This document shows positions 41,611 to 49,916 of a stretch of DNA of 64,000 nt, piece by piece. Each line of letters begins with the position of its first letter. Positions within the stretch are counted from its first letter, which is position 1. The stretch is from Gryllotalpicola ginsengisoli DSM 22003 (lineage in GTDB: Bacteria > Actinomycetota > Actinomycetes > Actinomycetales > Microbacteriaceae). The translations under genes and the position numbers were made by a program. The stretch is from positions 744,001-808,000 of the forward strand of contig NZ_AULK01000001.1 in the NCBI RefSeq assembly GCF_000419445.1, written 5' to 3'. The notes below the pieces were generated by a model, which was not told the DNA's origin, made no database searches, and saw only the letters and a list, made by a program, of their open reading frames with translations.

Positions 41611-42632
41611 GCCGCCTGATGCCGGCCGAGACGGCCCCGCACGAGCGGCTGTGGCTGGCCTTCCCGACCGGTGGCTACACGCTCGGCGAGACCGCGGCCG
41701 ACGCGCACGAGGCGCGCTCCACGTGGGCGGCCGTCGCGGCGGCAGCCGCCGACTTCGAACCCGTCACGGTGGTCGTCGACCCGAGCCAGGTCGAGGTGGC
41801 CCACCGCTACCTGCGCAGCGACATCGAGACGGTGGTCGCCCCGCTCGACGACGCCTGGATGCGCGACATCGGGCCGACCTGGGTGCACGCCGACGACGGC
41901 TCGCTCGCCGCCGTCGACTGGATCTTCAACGGGTGGGGTGCCCCGGCCTGGGCGACGTGGGGCAAGGATGCGCTGATCGCGCAGACCGTCGCCGCCGACG
42001 CCGGCACGCCCGTCGTCTCCTCGCTGCTGGTCAACGAGGGCGGCGCGATCCACGTCGACGGCGAGGGCACGGTGCTCGTCACCGAGACGGTGCAGCTCGA
42101 CCCCGGGCGCAATCCGTATGCGACGAAGGAGCGCGTCGAGGCGGAACTCGCCCGCACCCTCGGCGCCCGCAAGGTGATCTGGCTGCCGCGCGGCCTCACC
42201 CGCGACTACGAGGAGTTCGGCACCCGCGGCCACGTCGACATGGTCGCCGCGATCCCCTCCGCCGGCACGCTGCTCGTGCACCACCAGCCGGACCCGGCGC
42301 ACCCCGATTTCGAGGTGACGCGTGCACTGCGCGCGTTCCTCTCCGAGCAGACGGATGCCGCGGGCCGCCGGTTCGACGTCGTCGAACTGCCCGCGCCATC
42401 CGTGCTCGACGACGGCGACGGGCCCGTCGACTACAACTACGTGAACCACGCCGTCGTGAACGGAGGGGTGATCGCCTGCGCGTTCGGCGACCGCGAGGCC
42501 GACGAACGGGCCGCCGCGATTCTCGCCGAGGCGTACCCGGGGCGCCGGGTCGTCTCGGTCGAGGCGCGGCCGCTGTTCGCGCGCGGCGGCGGGATCCACT
42601 GCATCACGCAGCAGCAGCCGAGCCGGCGCTAA
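41607..42632 (+). CDS. aguA: Agmatine deiminase
   Basis: Converts agmatine to N-carbamoylputrescine and ammonia. 341 residues of the guanidino-group-modifying (pentein) fold. Family signatures: WMRDIGPTWV near residue 88, NGWGAPAW, LLVNEGGAIHVDGEGT, TRGHVDMVAAI and the C-terminal nucleophile Cys332 in GGGIHCITQQ. GTG 41607 overlaps the aguB stop, so the two proteins are made together. With no arginine decarboxylase in sight, agmatine is presumably taken up or made elsewhere. A palindromic repeat cluster begins at the base after its stop. Confidence 0.95.
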   Translation: MSRLMPAETAPHERLWLAFPTGGYTLGETAADAHEARSTWAAVAAAAADFEPVTVVVDPSQVEVAHRYLRSDIETVVAPLDDAWMRDIGPTWVHADDGSLAAVDWIFNGWGAPAWATWGKDALIAQTVAADAGTPVVSSLLVNEGGAIHVDGEGTVLVTETVQLDPGRNPYATKERVEAELARTLGARKVIWLPRGLTRDYEEFGTRGHVDMVAAIPSAGTLLVHHQPDPAHPDFEVTRALRAFLSEQTDAAGRRFDVVELPAPSVLDDGDGPVDYNYVNHAVVNGGVIACAFGDREADERAAAILAEAYPGRRVVSVEARPLFARGGGIHCITQQQPSRR

Positions 42633-42756
42633 GGCTTCGAGACGCGCCTGCGGCGCTCCTCAGCCACCGGTCCCTGAGGAGGCCCGCAGGGCGGTCTCGA
42701 AGGGCGGTCCCTGAGGAGGGGCTTCGAGACGCGCCTGCGGCGCTCCTCAGCCACCG
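42633..42756. repeat. Cluster of palindromic intergenic repeats
   Basis: Three or four copies of the GGCTTCGAGAC...CTCCTCAGCC element: forward at 42633-42668, reverse at 42670-42702, a truncated reverse piece at 42707-42720 and forward again at 42720-42756. Each can form a hairpin around GCGCCTGCGGCGC-type centres. Lies between convergent genes and may terminate both. Confidence 0.8.
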
Positions 42757-42766
42757 AAAGCGCGGG

Positions 42767-45721
42767 CTACTTCTCCGCGGCGGCGGCGCGCTCCAGCGCC
42801 TCCTCGAGTCGCTGCTGCGCCTCGCCGTACGCCGTCCAGTCGCCGTCCTTCATGGCCTGCTGCTCGTCGTCGTAGGCCTGCTGCGCGTCCTTGATCGCCT
42901 GTTTGACGGTCGAGTCCGTGCCGGACGAGGACGTCGCGCTGGGCGTCGGCGTGGGCGTAGGCGTCGGTGTCGCCGTGGACGTCGAGCCGCCACCGCTGCC
43001 GCCGGTCGTGGCCGGCGTCGTCGGCTGCGTACCGGCATCGCCCGCATCGGCGCCGGAATTGCCGCCGAAGATCACGTCGAGCGCCTTGTCCAGGGTCGGC
43101 TGCATCGTGATCCGCGTGCCGAACGACACGACGACCTCCTGCAGCAGCGGATAGCTCGTGGACCCGGTCGATTTCACGTACACCGGTTCGACGTACAGCA
43201 TGCCGCCGCCGACGGGGATGGTGAGCAGGTTGCCGTAGGTCACCTGCGTGGATCCGCCGATGCGCAACTGATTCAGGCTCTGAGAGATGGTGGGATCGGC
43301 CTCGACCGTCGCCTGCACCTGGCCGGGGCCCCACACATTGTCGTCGGATGGGATGGTCAGCAGCGTGAGTTTGCCGTAGCCGCTGGCCACCTTGCCCTTC
43401 TGATCACCGGCATCCGAGTCGACGGCGAGGTAGCCCTTGAGGATGTTGCGACTGGTGGTCGACGACGACGCCGGTATGTACGTGGAGTACAGCGTGTACG
43501 CCGGCGAGGTCTCCCCCGGCAGCTTCATCGTCAGGTAGTACGGGGGCTGCACCGTCGTGTTGTCCTTCGACGGGTCCGGCGGCGCCTTCCACACGTCTTC
43601 GTTGGAGAAGAACGCTCCCGCGTCCTGCACGTGGAACGAGCCGAGGATCGAGCGCTGCACCTTGAACAGGTCCTCCGGGTAGCGCACGTGGCTCATCAGG
43701 GCCCCGCTCATGTCGGAGATCGGCTTGACCGTGCCCGGGAAGATCTTCTCCCACGTCTTGAGGATCGGGTCGGAGGCATCCCACGCGTACAGCGTCACCT
43801 TGCCCGTGTAGGCGTCGACAGTCGCCTTGACCGAGTTGCGGATGTAGTTGATGTCGTCCATCGGGTACGGCTGCTTCTCGGTCTGCGAGTCGGCGATGGA
43901 GTCGCTGAACGACTGCGACTTCGAGTACGGGTAGTCGTCGCTCGTGGTGTAGCCGTCGATGATCCACACGATGCGCCCGTTGACCACCGAGGCGTACGGG
44001 TCGGAGTCGAGGGTCAGGTACGGGGCGACCTTCTCGACCCGCTCGACCGGGTCTCGGTCGTAGAGGATCTGCGAGTCGGAGTTGACCTGGTCGGAGAGCA
44101 CGATCTGCTCGTCCTGGAACTTCAGCGCGTAGAGCAGGCGCACGAACCAGTTGCCGATCTTCGGGCCGCCGTCGCCGGTGTACGTGTTGTACGTCGCCTG
44201 GCTGCCGTTCTCGCCGGCCGGGTAGTCGAGCTCGACGGGCTTGCTGCCCTTCGGCGCGCCGACGATGGAGTACGTCGGCGAGTCCTCGCCGAAGTAGATG
44301 CGCGGCTCGTAGTCGCCCAGGTTCTGCGAGGTCGGCAGACCCGACTCGAGGAACTCCGGAGCGCCGTCGTCGGAGCGCTTGTTCCCGTACGCCGCCACCA
44401 GGCCGTATCCGTGCGTGTACACGAAGGTGTCGTTGTACCAGTTCTTCGACGACGAGCCGAGGCCGTCCTGGTCGAGCTCGCGCACGGAGACCACCGTGTC
44501 CTGCACCTTGCCGTCGACGGTGTAGCGGTCGACGTCGAGGTCGGTCTGGAACTGGTAGTACTGCCGGTACTGCTGCAGCTGGCTGAAGGCCGGGCTCACG
44601 ACCGTCGGGTCGAGGATGCGGATGTTGGCCGTCGTGTCGGCGTCCTCCCGCAGGCCCCCCTGCTCGGCGGTGGCCGACGCGTCGTAGCTCTCCACGTCGA
44701 CGTCGTCGACGCCGTACGCGGTGCGGGTCGCCTTGATCGCCCGCTCCACATACGTCGACTCGAGCGTCTTCTCGCTCGGCTTCACCTGGAGGTTCTGCAC
44801 GCCCCACGGATAGAGCGTGCCGATCACGAGCGCGCTCACGATGAGCAGGCCGAGGCCGACGAGCGGGTAGCGCCAGCGGCCGATCACGGCGGTGACGACG
44901 AACAGCAGGGCGACGATCACGGCGATGCCCGACAGGATCGCCCGCGCCGGGATCGTGGCGTGCACGTCGGTGTACGCGGCGCCGTTGATCGTGTCGTTGA
45001 CGTTCGAGTCGGTCAGGGTGTCGTACCGGTCCAGCCAGATGCTCAGCGCCTGCGCCGCCATGTAGACCGCGGCGATGACGGCGAGCTGCACCCGGGCCGA
45101 CTTCGACACCCGCACTTCGCGCCCCGCCACCCGGATGGACCCGTACAGGTAGGCGGTCGCCACCGTGGCGAGGAAGGCGATGATCAGCACCGCCGAGGCG
45201 AAGGCGACGACCGAGTGCAGGAACGGCAGCTGGAAGAGGTAGAACGAGGTGTCGAGGTGGAACTGCGGATCCTTCGTTCCAGCCGGGGTCGAGTGCAGCC
45301 ACTCGGCCGCGAGCTGCCACCTGCTGGCCGCGGCGACGCCGGCGAACAGGCCGAACACGATGGGGATGCCCCACACCGCGAGCCGCCGCAGCGGCTCCAC
45401 CACCTGCTGGTAGCGGTCGAGCTGGGTGTTGAGCTTCGCGTACACCGGACGCAGCCGGTAGGCGAGCTGGATCGACACCCACAGCGGAGCGCCCATGCCG
45501 AGGAATCCTACCGCGAACATGCCGAGGCCCCAGCGCCACTGGGTGGTGAGCACGCCCAGGTAGCCGAGCTGCCGGTACCAGAGCACGTCGGTGAAGACGC
45601 CGGCGAAGATGAAGAAGAGCACGACGAGCAGCACGATCGCGCCGATGGTGATCCAGACCGCGGCACGGCGGCGGCGATCTACACCTCGGGCAGGGCGGGA
45701 TTCTGCAGCGGCGGAGCTCAC
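42767..45721 (-). CDS. UPF0182 family membrane protein
   Basis: Large integral membrane protein, 984 residues, orthologous by position and sequence type to M. tuberculosis Rv3193c; function unknown. Seven hydrophobic segments in the first 310 residues, including IGAIVLLVVLFFIFAGVFTD and LGMFAVGFLGMGAPLWVSI. The large extracytoplasmic region has the family words SFYLFQLPFLHSVV, YVERAIKATRTAYGVDDV, QDTVVSVRELDQDGLG and FNDT-like NWYNDTFVYTHGYG. C-terminal 90 residues are a Thr/Pro-rich linker followed by a charged helix (DAQQAYDDEQQAMKDGDW). The GTG start is 6 nt after TAGGCT, which overlaps the stop of the preceding gene. Confidence 0.93.
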   Translation of the reverse strand: MSSAAAESRPARGVDRRRRAAVWITIGAIVLLVVLFFIFAGVFTDVLWYRQLGYLGVLTTQWRWGLGMFAVGFLGMGAPLWVSIQLAYRLRPVYAKLNTQLDRYQQVVEPLRRLAVWGIPIVFGLFAGVAAASRWQLAAEWLHSTPAGTKDPQFHLDTSFYLFQLPFLHSVVAFASAVLIIAFLATVATAYLYGSIRVAGREVRVSKSARVQLAVIAAVYMAAQALSIWLDRYDTLTDSNVNDTINGAAYTDVHATIPARAILSGIAVIVALLFVVTAVIGRWRYPLVGLGLLIVSALVIGTLYPWGVQNLQVKPSEKTLESTYVERAIKATRTAYGVDDVDVESYDASATAEQGGLREDADTTANIRILDPTVVSPAFSQLQQYRQYYQFQTDLDVDRYTVDGKVQDTVVSVRELDQDGLGSSSKNWYNDTFVYTHGYGLVAAYGNKRSDDGAPEFLESGLPTSQNLGDYEPRIYFGEDSPTYSIVGAPKGSKPVELDYPAGENGSQATYNTYTGDGGPKIGNWFVRLLYALKFQDEQIVLSDQVNSDSQILYDRDPVERVEKVAPYLTLDSDPYASVVNGRIVWIIDGYTTSDDYPYSKSQSFSDSIADSQTEKQPYPMDDINYIRNSVKATVDAYTGKVTLYAWDASDPILKTWEKIFPGTVKPISDMSGALMSHVRYPEDLFKVQRSILGSFHVQDAGAFFSNEDVWKAPPDPSKDNTTVQPPYYLTMKLPGETSPAYTLYSTYIPASSSTTSRNILKGYLAVDSDAGDQKGKVASGYGKLTLLTIPSDDNVWGPGQVQATVEADPTISQSLNQLRIGGSTQVTYGNLLTIPVGGGMLYVEPVYVKSTGSTSYPLLQEVVVSFGTRITMQPTLDKALDVIFGGNSGADAGDAGTQPTTPATTGGSGGGSTSTATPTPTPTPTPSATSSSGTDSTVKQAIKDAQQAYDDEQQAMKDGDWTAYGEAQQRLEEALERAAAAEK

Positions 45722-45727
45722 GGCTTC

Positions 45728-45733
45728 AGCCTA
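45728..45733 (-). promoter_or_regulatory. -10 box (TAGGCT) of the UPF0182 gene, overlapping the upstream stop codon
   Basis: The TAG at 45733-45731 is both the stop of the PDZ/Lon gene and the first half of TAGGCT. It is followed by 6 nt and GTG 45721. Confidence 0.5.
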
Positions 45734-46858
45734 TCGATGGCAGGTCGGCAGGGATTCCGTCCCGGTTCCCGCCGAGACGGCTTTCAGCACTTTCAGGGAG
45801 TCGTCGAGCGTGGAGACCGCGTACACGTGCAATCCGTCGGGGATATGGCCGACCACCTCGTCGCAGTTCGACTCGGGCGCGAGGAACACGGTGGCCCCGG
45901 CCGCGCGGGCCCCGTACATCTTCTGACGGATGCCTCCGATGGCGCCCACGTCGCCCTCGTTGTCGATCGTGCCGGTGCCCGCGACCTTCTTGCCGCCGTT
46001 CAGGTAGCCGGGCGTGAGCTTGTCGATGATCCCCAGCGCGAACATCTGGCCGGCGCTGGGGCCGCCGATGTCGGCCAGCTGGAAGTCGACCTTCACGGGC
46101 ATCGTGCCGTACTGCATGCCCGCGTACACGCCGAGCGTCCAGGCGCCGTCGGATTTGAAGGGAGTGATGGTGACGTGCCGGGTGGTGCCCGAGCGGACGA
46201 TCTCCAGGTCGACCGGCTTGCCGCCGGACTTCTGCACGGCATCGCGCAGCGCCTGCACCCCGTGCACGGCCGTGCCGTCGACCGATTTCAGCTGGTCGTT
46301 GGCCTTCAGCTTGCCGTCGGCCGGGGTGCCCGACTCGACGCCGGCGATGACGACCGTCTGCGTGAAGTCGTAGCCCAGCTCGTTGAGCGCCGCCGCCGTC
46401 GCGTCCTGCTGCGAGCTCGACATCTCCTGCGCGTTCTCCTGGTCGGCCTCCTGCGAGGTCTGGCCCGCCGGGAACTCCACCTCGACGGGGACGATCGCCT
46501 TCGACTTCTCGAACCACGCCTCGGCGACCTGGAACCAGCTCGGCAGCTGCTGCGGGTTGCCGACCACGTTCACGGTGAGCAGGTCGAGGGCGCCCTTGGT
46601 CGCGTAGGTCTTCGCGCCCGAGATGGTCAGCACGGGCTTGGTCGCCCCCTCGCCCGAGGCGCCGATCGCCGTGTCGACGCCGAGCGTGTTGAACACCGGC
46701 CCGGGCTGCTCGATCACGTACGGCGAGGGCGCGAAGCCGAGGATCAGCAGGGCGACGACGGATGCGGTGAGCAGCCACCATCCCACGCGCTTGCCGCGAG
46801 GCATCCGCTCGTCACGTTCGCGCAGAGAGTAGTCGTCGGGCTGCTGGAACAAGGTCAT
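45731..46858 (-). CDS. PDZ and Lon-type membrane protease (YlbL/Rv3194c-like)
   Basis: Membrane-anchored serine protease, 375 residues. One helix near the N-terminus (WWLLTASVVALLILGF), then extracytoplasmic PYVIEQPGPVFNTLG, family-typical. The PDZ domain (about 165-235) contains GTPADGKLKANDQLKSVDG. The C-terminal Lon-like domain has a Ser-Lys dyad, Ser in IGGPSAGQMFALGII and Lys in GGIRQKMYGARAAGA. GGAAAG lies 7 nt before ATG 46858. In Bacillus, YlbL helps degrade the SOS division inhibitor; a similar envelope role is possible here. Confidence 0.92.
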   Translation of the reverse strand: MTLFQQPDDYSLRERDERMPRGKRVGWWLLTASVVALLILGFAPSPYVIEQPGPVFNTLGVDTAIGASGEGATKPVLTISGAKTYATKGALDLLTVNVVGNPQQLPSWFQVAEAWFEKSKAIVPVEVEFPAGQTSQEADQENAQEMSSSQQDATAAALNELGYDFTQTVVIAGVESGTPADGKLKANDQLKSVDGTAVHGVQALRDAVQKSGGKPVDLEIVRSGTTRHVTITPFKSDGAWTLGVYAGMQYGTMPVKVDFQLADIGGPSAGQMFALGIIDKLTPGYLNGGKKVAGTGTIDNEGDVGAIGGIRQKMYGARAAGATVFLAPESNCDEVVGHIPDGLHVYAVSTLDDSLKVLKAVSAGTGTESLPTCHR

Positions 46859-46934
46859 CGCGATTCTTTCCGGGTTAGCGTGGGAGCAGGCCCGATGCTA
46901 CCGGGGCCGCTGACGAGGAAAGGCCGAGAGAGCA

Positions 46935-48281
46935 ATGGCGGACGAGGACGACAAGAGCCCCGAGGACGCCCTGCGCGACATGCTGCGGGACATGCTCTCG
47001 GGCACGGGCGGGATCGACCCGCAGAAGCTCGCCGGGGCCGCGGGGCTGCCGAGCGACCCGGCCGCACTGCAGCAGCTGATCATGCAACTGCAGGGAGCCC
47101 TGCGCGGCAACGCCGACGGCTCCATCAACTGGGATCTCGCCCTGCAGCAGGGCCGCCAGCTCGCGATGCAGACCTCGGTGGAGACCGCGCCAGGCCGGCT
47201 GTCGGCGCTCGGCCAGGCGTTCCACGTCGCCGATCTCTGGCTGGACGAGGCCACCGGCATGGGTCCGCTGCCCTCCGAGCCCGCACTGCTGACGCGCGCC
47301 GAGTGGGTGAAGCGCACCATGCCGCTGTGGACGCAGCTGGCCGAGCCGGTCGCCAACTCGATCGCCGACGCGCTCACCGGGGTGCTGCGCGACCAGGCGC
47401 CGGAAGAGCTGCAGGGCATGGTGCAGAACGCCGGCCAGATGGTGCGCGCGGTGGGCGGCACGCTGTTCGCCATGCAACTGGGGCAGGTCGTGGGCCAGCT
47501 GTCGCAGGAGGTCGTCTCGGGCGGTGACATCGGCATCCCGCTGCTGGAGGACGGGCAGGCGGCGCTGCTGCCGCAGAACGTCGCCGCCTTCGGCGAGGGG
47601 CTCGACATCCCGGACGACCAGGTGGCGCTGTACCTCGCCGTGCGCGAACTCGCGCATGCGCGCCTGTTCCGGCACGCGAAGTGGCTGCGGCTGCAGGTCA
47701 TCACGGCCATCACGGAGTTCGCCCGCGGCATCCGTATCGACACCGATCGCCTGGAAGAGGTGGCCGCGTCCTTCGACCCGTCCAACCCCGACGAGCTGCG
47801 CGACGCGCTCGCCTCGGGCGCGCTGATCCCGCCGAAGACCGAGGCGCAGCAGGCCGCGCTCGCCCGGCTCGAGAACCAGCTGGCGCTGATCGAGGGCTGG
47901 GTCGACGTGGTGACCGCCCAGGCCACGGGCCGGCTGCCGAAGGCCGACAGCATCGCCGAGATGGTGCGCCGCCGCCGGGCCGCCGGCGGACCGGCCGAGA
48001 GCGCGTTCGCGACGCTCGTCGGGCTCGAGCTGCGGCCGCGCAGGCTGCGCGAGGCGGCCGCCATGTGGCAAGCCGTATCGGATGCGGTGGGGCCGGCCGC
48101 CCGCGACGAGCTGTGGTCGCACCCCGACATCCAGCCGACCGGCGAGGACATCGACGACCCGCAGCGGCTGATCGCGCGGCTCAAGGGCGACGCCCCCGCC
48201 GATCCCGAGATGGACGCGATCGACCAGGCGATCGAGGACCTCCTGGCCGACGACACCACCGACCGCCCCCACGAGGAGTAG
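46935..48281 (+). CDS. Zinc-dependent metalloprotease-like protein (DUF2342/TIGR03624 family)
   Basis: Actinobacterial protein related to a family found with F420 genes, and positional counterpart of Rv3195. 448 residues, soluble. DIGIPLLEDGQAALLPQNV and LYLAVRELAHARLFRHAKWLR are the diagnostic blocks; the second gives a metal-binding-like E-L-A-H-A-R in place of a perfect HExxH, the usual state in this family. N-terminal Asp/Leu-rich helices (SPEDALRDMLRDMLSG) and an acidic C-terminus flank it. It is divergent from the PDZ/Lon gene (76 bp gap). Proteolytic activity is unproven. Confidence 0.85.
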   Translation: MADEDDKSPEDALRDMLRDMLSGTGGIDPQKLAGAAGLPSDPAALQQLIMQLQGALRGNADGSINWDLALQQGRQLAMQTSVETAPGRLSALGQAFHVADLWLDEATGMGPLPSEPALLTRAEWVKRTMPLWTQLAEPVANSIADALTGVLRDQAPEELQGMVQNAGQMVRAVGGTLFAMQLGQVVGQLSQEVVSGGDIGIPLLEDGQAALLPQNVAAFGEGLDIPDDQVALYLAVRELAHARLFRHAKWLRLQVITAITEFARGIRIDTDRLEEVAASFDPSNPDELRDALASGALIPPKTEAQQAALARLENQLALIEGWVDVVTAQATGRLPKADSIAEMVRRRRAAGGPAESAFATLVGLELRPRRLREAAAMWQAVSDAVGPAARDELWSHPDIQPTGEDIDDPQRLIARLKGDAPADPEMDAIDQAIEDLLADDTTDRPHEE

Positions 48282-48300
48282 CGCGCCCGCCGCTGCAGGT

Positions 48301-48448
48301 GGCCGAGGAGACCCCAGGGCCCTCGACTCCCGCTGGCTGAGGAGGCCCGAAGCGCCCTCGACTCCCGCTGGCTGAGGAGGCCCGAAGGGCCGTCTCGAAG
48401 CCACGCGCCCCCGCCGGCTGAGGAGGCCCGAAGGGCCGTCTCGAAGCC
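48301..48448 (-). repeat. Four-copy palindromic repeat array upstream of the GIY-YIG gene
   Basis: Units beginning GGCTGAGGAGGCCC and, in the last two, ending GTCTCGAAGCC start at 48301 and 48335 (partial, both ending CTCGACTCCCGCT), 48370 and 48416 (full 33 bp). Orientation is opposite to the array after the GIY-YIG gene. Stem GGCCC-GAA-GGGCC. The 221 bp between the stop at 48281 and the next start hold nothing else that I can see. Confidence 0.9.
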
Positions 48449-48502
48449 CGCCCTGTGGAGACCGCGCTTCGCCCCGTCCCTGCCTCCGTCACACTCGTCG
48501 CC

Positions 48503-48802
48503 ATGAGCGGCTACACCTATATGCTCCGCTGCGCGGACGGAAGCTACTACGTCGGCAGTACGAGCAACCTCGACGCGCGAATGGACCAGCACGGAGCAGG
48601 CAAGGGGTCCGCCTACACAAGCAAGCGGATGCCCGTCGAGTTGGTGTTCGTCGCCGAATTCGACAGCGTGGCCGATGCGTGGGCCATGGAGCGGCGTATT
48701 CACGGCTGGAGCCGGGCGAAGAAGGAAGCGCTGATCAGAGGCGACTGGAATCAGTTGCAGAAGCTGGCCAGACGGGGCGGGGGTCAGGCGACGCCGGACT
48801 GA
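48503..48802 (+). CDS. Small GIY-YIG nuclease-domain protein
   Basis: 99 residues, essentially a lone GIY-YIG domain of the UPF0213/YhbQ-like type. YTYMLRCADGSYYVGST gives the two strands with the Tyr and Tyr-Val-Gly core; Arg27 in NLDARMDQH, HGAGKGSAYTSKRMP and the metal-site Glu in AMERRIHGWSR follow. The catalytic residues seem intact. The start ATG follows CACACT by 7 nt. The gene stands between two arrays of the same palindromic repeat in opposite orientation, an arrangement that suggests the nuclease and repeat are functionally linked. Cellular substrate unknown. Confidence 0.88.
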   Translation: MSGYTYMLRCADGSYYVGSTSNLDARMDQHGAGKGSAYTSKRMPVELVFVAEFDSVADAWAMERRIHGWSRAKKEALIRGDWNQLQKLARRGGGQATPD

Positions 48803-48813
48803 CGCGTCGCCCG

Positions 48814-48952
48814 GGCTTCGAGACGGCCCTGCGGGCCTCCTCAGCCAACGAGAAGGGGGATGCGCGGGCTTCGAGACGGCCCTGCGGGCCTCCTCAGCCG
48901 GCGGGACAGGGGGTGCGGCGGCTTCGAGACGGCCCTGCGGGCCTCCTCAGCC
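48814..48952 (+). repeat. Three-copy palindromic repeat array downstream of the GIY-YIG gene
   Basis: Three identical 33-bp copies at 48814-48846, 48867-48899 and 48920-48952, each beginning GGCTTCGAGACGGCCC and ending CTCCTCAGCC, with a stem GGCCC-TGC-GGGCC. The spacers (20 bp each) are unrelated or only partly similar. This fills most of the 223 bp before the next start. Confidence 0.95.
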
Positions 48953-49025
48953 GGCGGGACGCGCGCGCGAACCGGCTGTGGAGAGTCGGCGGCGGGGTGG
49001 GGCGGAGCGGGGCACACTGGCGGGC

Positions 49026-49916
49026 ATGATCCTGCGACTCGACCCGGCGGTGCCGGTGGTGTGGCGCTCCCCGACGACGGTGCAGCTCGGGGCGGAGCAT
49101 CCGATCGCCGTGATCGACGACCCCACGCCCGCGACCGAGCGGATGCTCGCCGCGCTCGCCGTCGGAACACCGCAGTCCGCCCTCGCCGTGCTCGCCTCGA
49201 ACGCCGGCGCCGACCCGGGCGCGGCAGAGCGCCTCGTGGACGCGGTGCGGCCGGCGCTGCTCGACCTGAGCACTCCCCCGTCGCCGCCGGCGCGCGGCCC
49301 CGAGTCGCTGCGGCTCGCGGTCGACGGCAACGGGCCCACCTCCCGCGCGATCGCCGCCGTGCTGCGCGGCCTCGGCGCCGCGCTCGCCTCCGAGCCGCCG
49401 TCGCCGGGCGGAGCGCCGATCGACGCGGTCGTGCTGGTCGGCTCCTACGCCGTCGCCCCCGCCCGGTACGGGCGCTGGCAGCTGCGCGAGGTGCCGCAGC
49501 TGGCGGTCGTGTTCGGCGAGCGCGAGGCCCGCATCGGCCCGTTCGTGCGCCCCGGCGAGGGCGCCTGCCTGCGCTGCCTCGACCTCGCCCGCGCCGACGA
49601 CGATCCGGCCTGGCCGCTGATCGGCACGCAGCTGGTCACGAAGCGGGCGGCGAGCGAGCGGCCGCCGTTCGCGGCATCCGTCGCCCTGCGCGCCGTCGAC
49701 GCGCTGCTGGCGCACCTGCTCGCCGGCAGCAGCGAGCTGGTCGGGGCGAGCAGGGTGCTCGACCGGTGCACCGGCGAGGTCAGCGTGCGGCGGCACCCGC
49801 CCCACGATCGATGCGGGTGCCGAGCTCTGCCAGGAACCGGGACGGCTGGCGTGGCGCGGCTCGAGGGCCGCCGGTCTCGGCCCAGCTCAGGTGCAGCCGC
49901 CGCCGGGCGCGGGTGA
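49026..49916 (+). CDS. Cyclodehydratase-like/ThiF-related protein (Rv3196-like)
   Basis: 296 residues related to the domain called bacteriocin-biosynthesis cyclodehydratase, but with no peptide-modification genes nearby; positional counterpart of Rv3196. Begins RLDPAVPVVWRSPTTVQLG, the family's usual opening. A Rossmann-like middle lacks an obvious ATP loop. Cysteine pairs CLRC (in PGEGACLRCLD) and CGC (in HDRCGCR) probably bind zinc. CACACT plus 7 nt precedes the ATG. The last 137 nt overlap the 3' end of uvrD2 on the opposite strand, and the residues after HDRCGCR look like low-complexity by-product of that overlap. Confidence 0.75.
   Translation: MILRLDPAVPVVWRSPTTVQLGAEHPIAVIDDPTPATERMLAALAVGTPQSALAVLASNAGADPGAAERLVDAVRPALLDLSTPPSPPARGPESLRLAVDGNGPTSRAIAAVLRGLGAALASEPPSPGGAPIDAVVLVGSYAVAPARYGRWQLREVPQLAVVFGEREARIGPFVRPGEGACLRCLDLARADDDPAWPLIGTQLVTKRAASERPPFAASVALRAVDALLAHLLAGSSELVGASRVLDRCTGEVSVRRHPPHDRCGCRALPGTGTAGVARLEGRRSRPSSGAAAAGRG

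Noticed and set aside
48301-48952. CRISPR array
   Set aside because: The repeats are few, palindromic, of two orientations and separated by unequal spacers; no cas genes are present.
49026-49916. RiPP (thiazole/oxazole peptide) biosynthetic cluster
   Set aside because: Only the cyclodehydratase-like protein is present; no YcaO, dehydrogenase, precursor peptide or transporter lies nearby, and the gene belongs to a conserved housekeeping neighbourhood.
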